Part shown: one piece after another, positions 63,868 through 64,000 of the stretch
Layout of the letters: each line of letters starts with the position of its first letter
Numbering within the stretch: position 1 is the first letter of the stretch
Assembly (NCBI RefSeq): GCF_012849555.1
Contig: NZ_CP051685.1
Span: 62,001 to 126,000, forward strand
From: Massilia forsythiae
GTDB taxonomy: Bacteria > Pseudomonadota > Gammaproteobacteria > Burkholderiales > Burkholderiaceae_D
Reading direction: 5' to 3'
DNA length: 64,000 nucleotides
Program-made: the position numbers and the translations under genes
Notes under the pieces: model-generated
The model's database searches: none
The model's input: the letters and a program-made list of their open reading frames with translations, nothing else
What the model was told of the DNA's origin: nothing

Positions 63868-64000
63868 TTAAAGTTCGTAGTTCTCGCTGGTCCCGCGCAT
63901 CGCCGCTTCCACCATCTTGCGGTTCAGCACTGGCGCCAGCAGTTCGATGAAGGTGTAGACATAGCTGCGCAGGTAGGCGCCCTGCTTGATCGCCACGCGC
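63868..64000 (-). CDS. cysB: CysB-type LysR regulator, 3' end only
   Basis: Only the last ~43 codons are inside the window; the gene continues beyond the right edge. The translation reads RVAIKQGAYLRSYVYTFIEL, then continues to end TSENYEL. The motif KQGAYLRSYVYTFIELLAP corresponds to the C terminus of CysB proteins, activators of sulfur assimilation that sense N-acetylserine. The related CysB-like regulators Cbl or a paralogue cannot be excluded. Confidence 0.75.
   Translation of the reverse strand, partial: RVAIKQGAYLRSYVYTFIELLAPVLNRKMVEAAMRGTSENYEL

Overview
The window is chromosomal DNA from a GC-rich betaproteobacterium. Gene content and protein sequences fit the Oxalobacteraceae (Massilia/Telluria/Duganella type): a complete ybgC-tolQRAB-pal-cpoB cluster followed by tRNA-Lys, an ArgF-ArgG pair, a PEP-CTERM protein with HAF repeats, a Burkholderiales-type porin, and the end of a CysB-type regulator. 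The genus is an inference; no 16S rRNA is present. There is no phage, integrase, transposase or CRISPR array.

Layout. 0-3.3 kb: glyA-nrdR on the minus strand, divergent from a YdfG-like dehydrogenase. 3.6-9.6 kb: the Tol-Pal envelope operon, then tRNA-Lys with a consensus promoter and its own terminator. 10-11.7 kb: a two-gene minus-strand operon (small CxC/CxxC protein plus DUF2325 protein) behind a promoter overlapped by a Fur box. 11.8-18 kb: 5'-nucleotidase, cystine symporter, HAF/PEP-CTERM protein, histidine phosphatase and NAD(P)HX dehydratase. 18.3-24 kb: a Gly/Thr-repeat lipoprotein and an RND efflux pump with its adaptor. 24-28.3 kb: PAP2-like protein, TerC-like DUF475 and TerD proteins, a hydrolase with a substituted nucleophile, and ArfB. 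28.6-37.4 kb: a 968-residue coiled-coil protein with 11-residue repeats, SrkA kinase, HSL-type hydrolase, YecA-like protein, HPP-CBS membrane protein and metallo-beta-lactamase fold protein. 37.6-45.5 kb: hybrid histidine kinase, orn, M48 protease-rsgA, argF and argG. 46-54.2 kb: Fiu-type TonB receptor with a Fur box, YddA-type ABC transporter, murB, yajQ and a nitronate monooxygenase-like protein. 54.4-61.8 kb: a signalling block made of a PAS-GGDEF-EAL protein, a DHH phosphoesterase, a LytS/LytTR pair and an orphan NarX-type kinase. 62-64 kb: porin, methyltransferase and the 3' end of a cysB-like gene.

How parts work together. TolQRA use the proton gradient to energise TolB and Pal at the outer membrane, and CpoB links them to peptidoglycan synthesis. 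The two Fur-controlled promoters share a 26-bp block with a single difference, which places the uncharacterised DUF2325 pair in the same iron response as the catecholate receptor. GlyA supplies glycine and one-carbon units, and NrdR beside it represses ribonucleotide reductase genes. ArgF and ArgG are consecutive steps of arginine synthesis.

Three families of inverted-repeat elements (called A, B and C here) are scattered between genes. Family A flanks the HPP-CBS gene and appears to encode that protein's last ~47 residues. Two family B copies share an ~80-bp core in opposite orientation.
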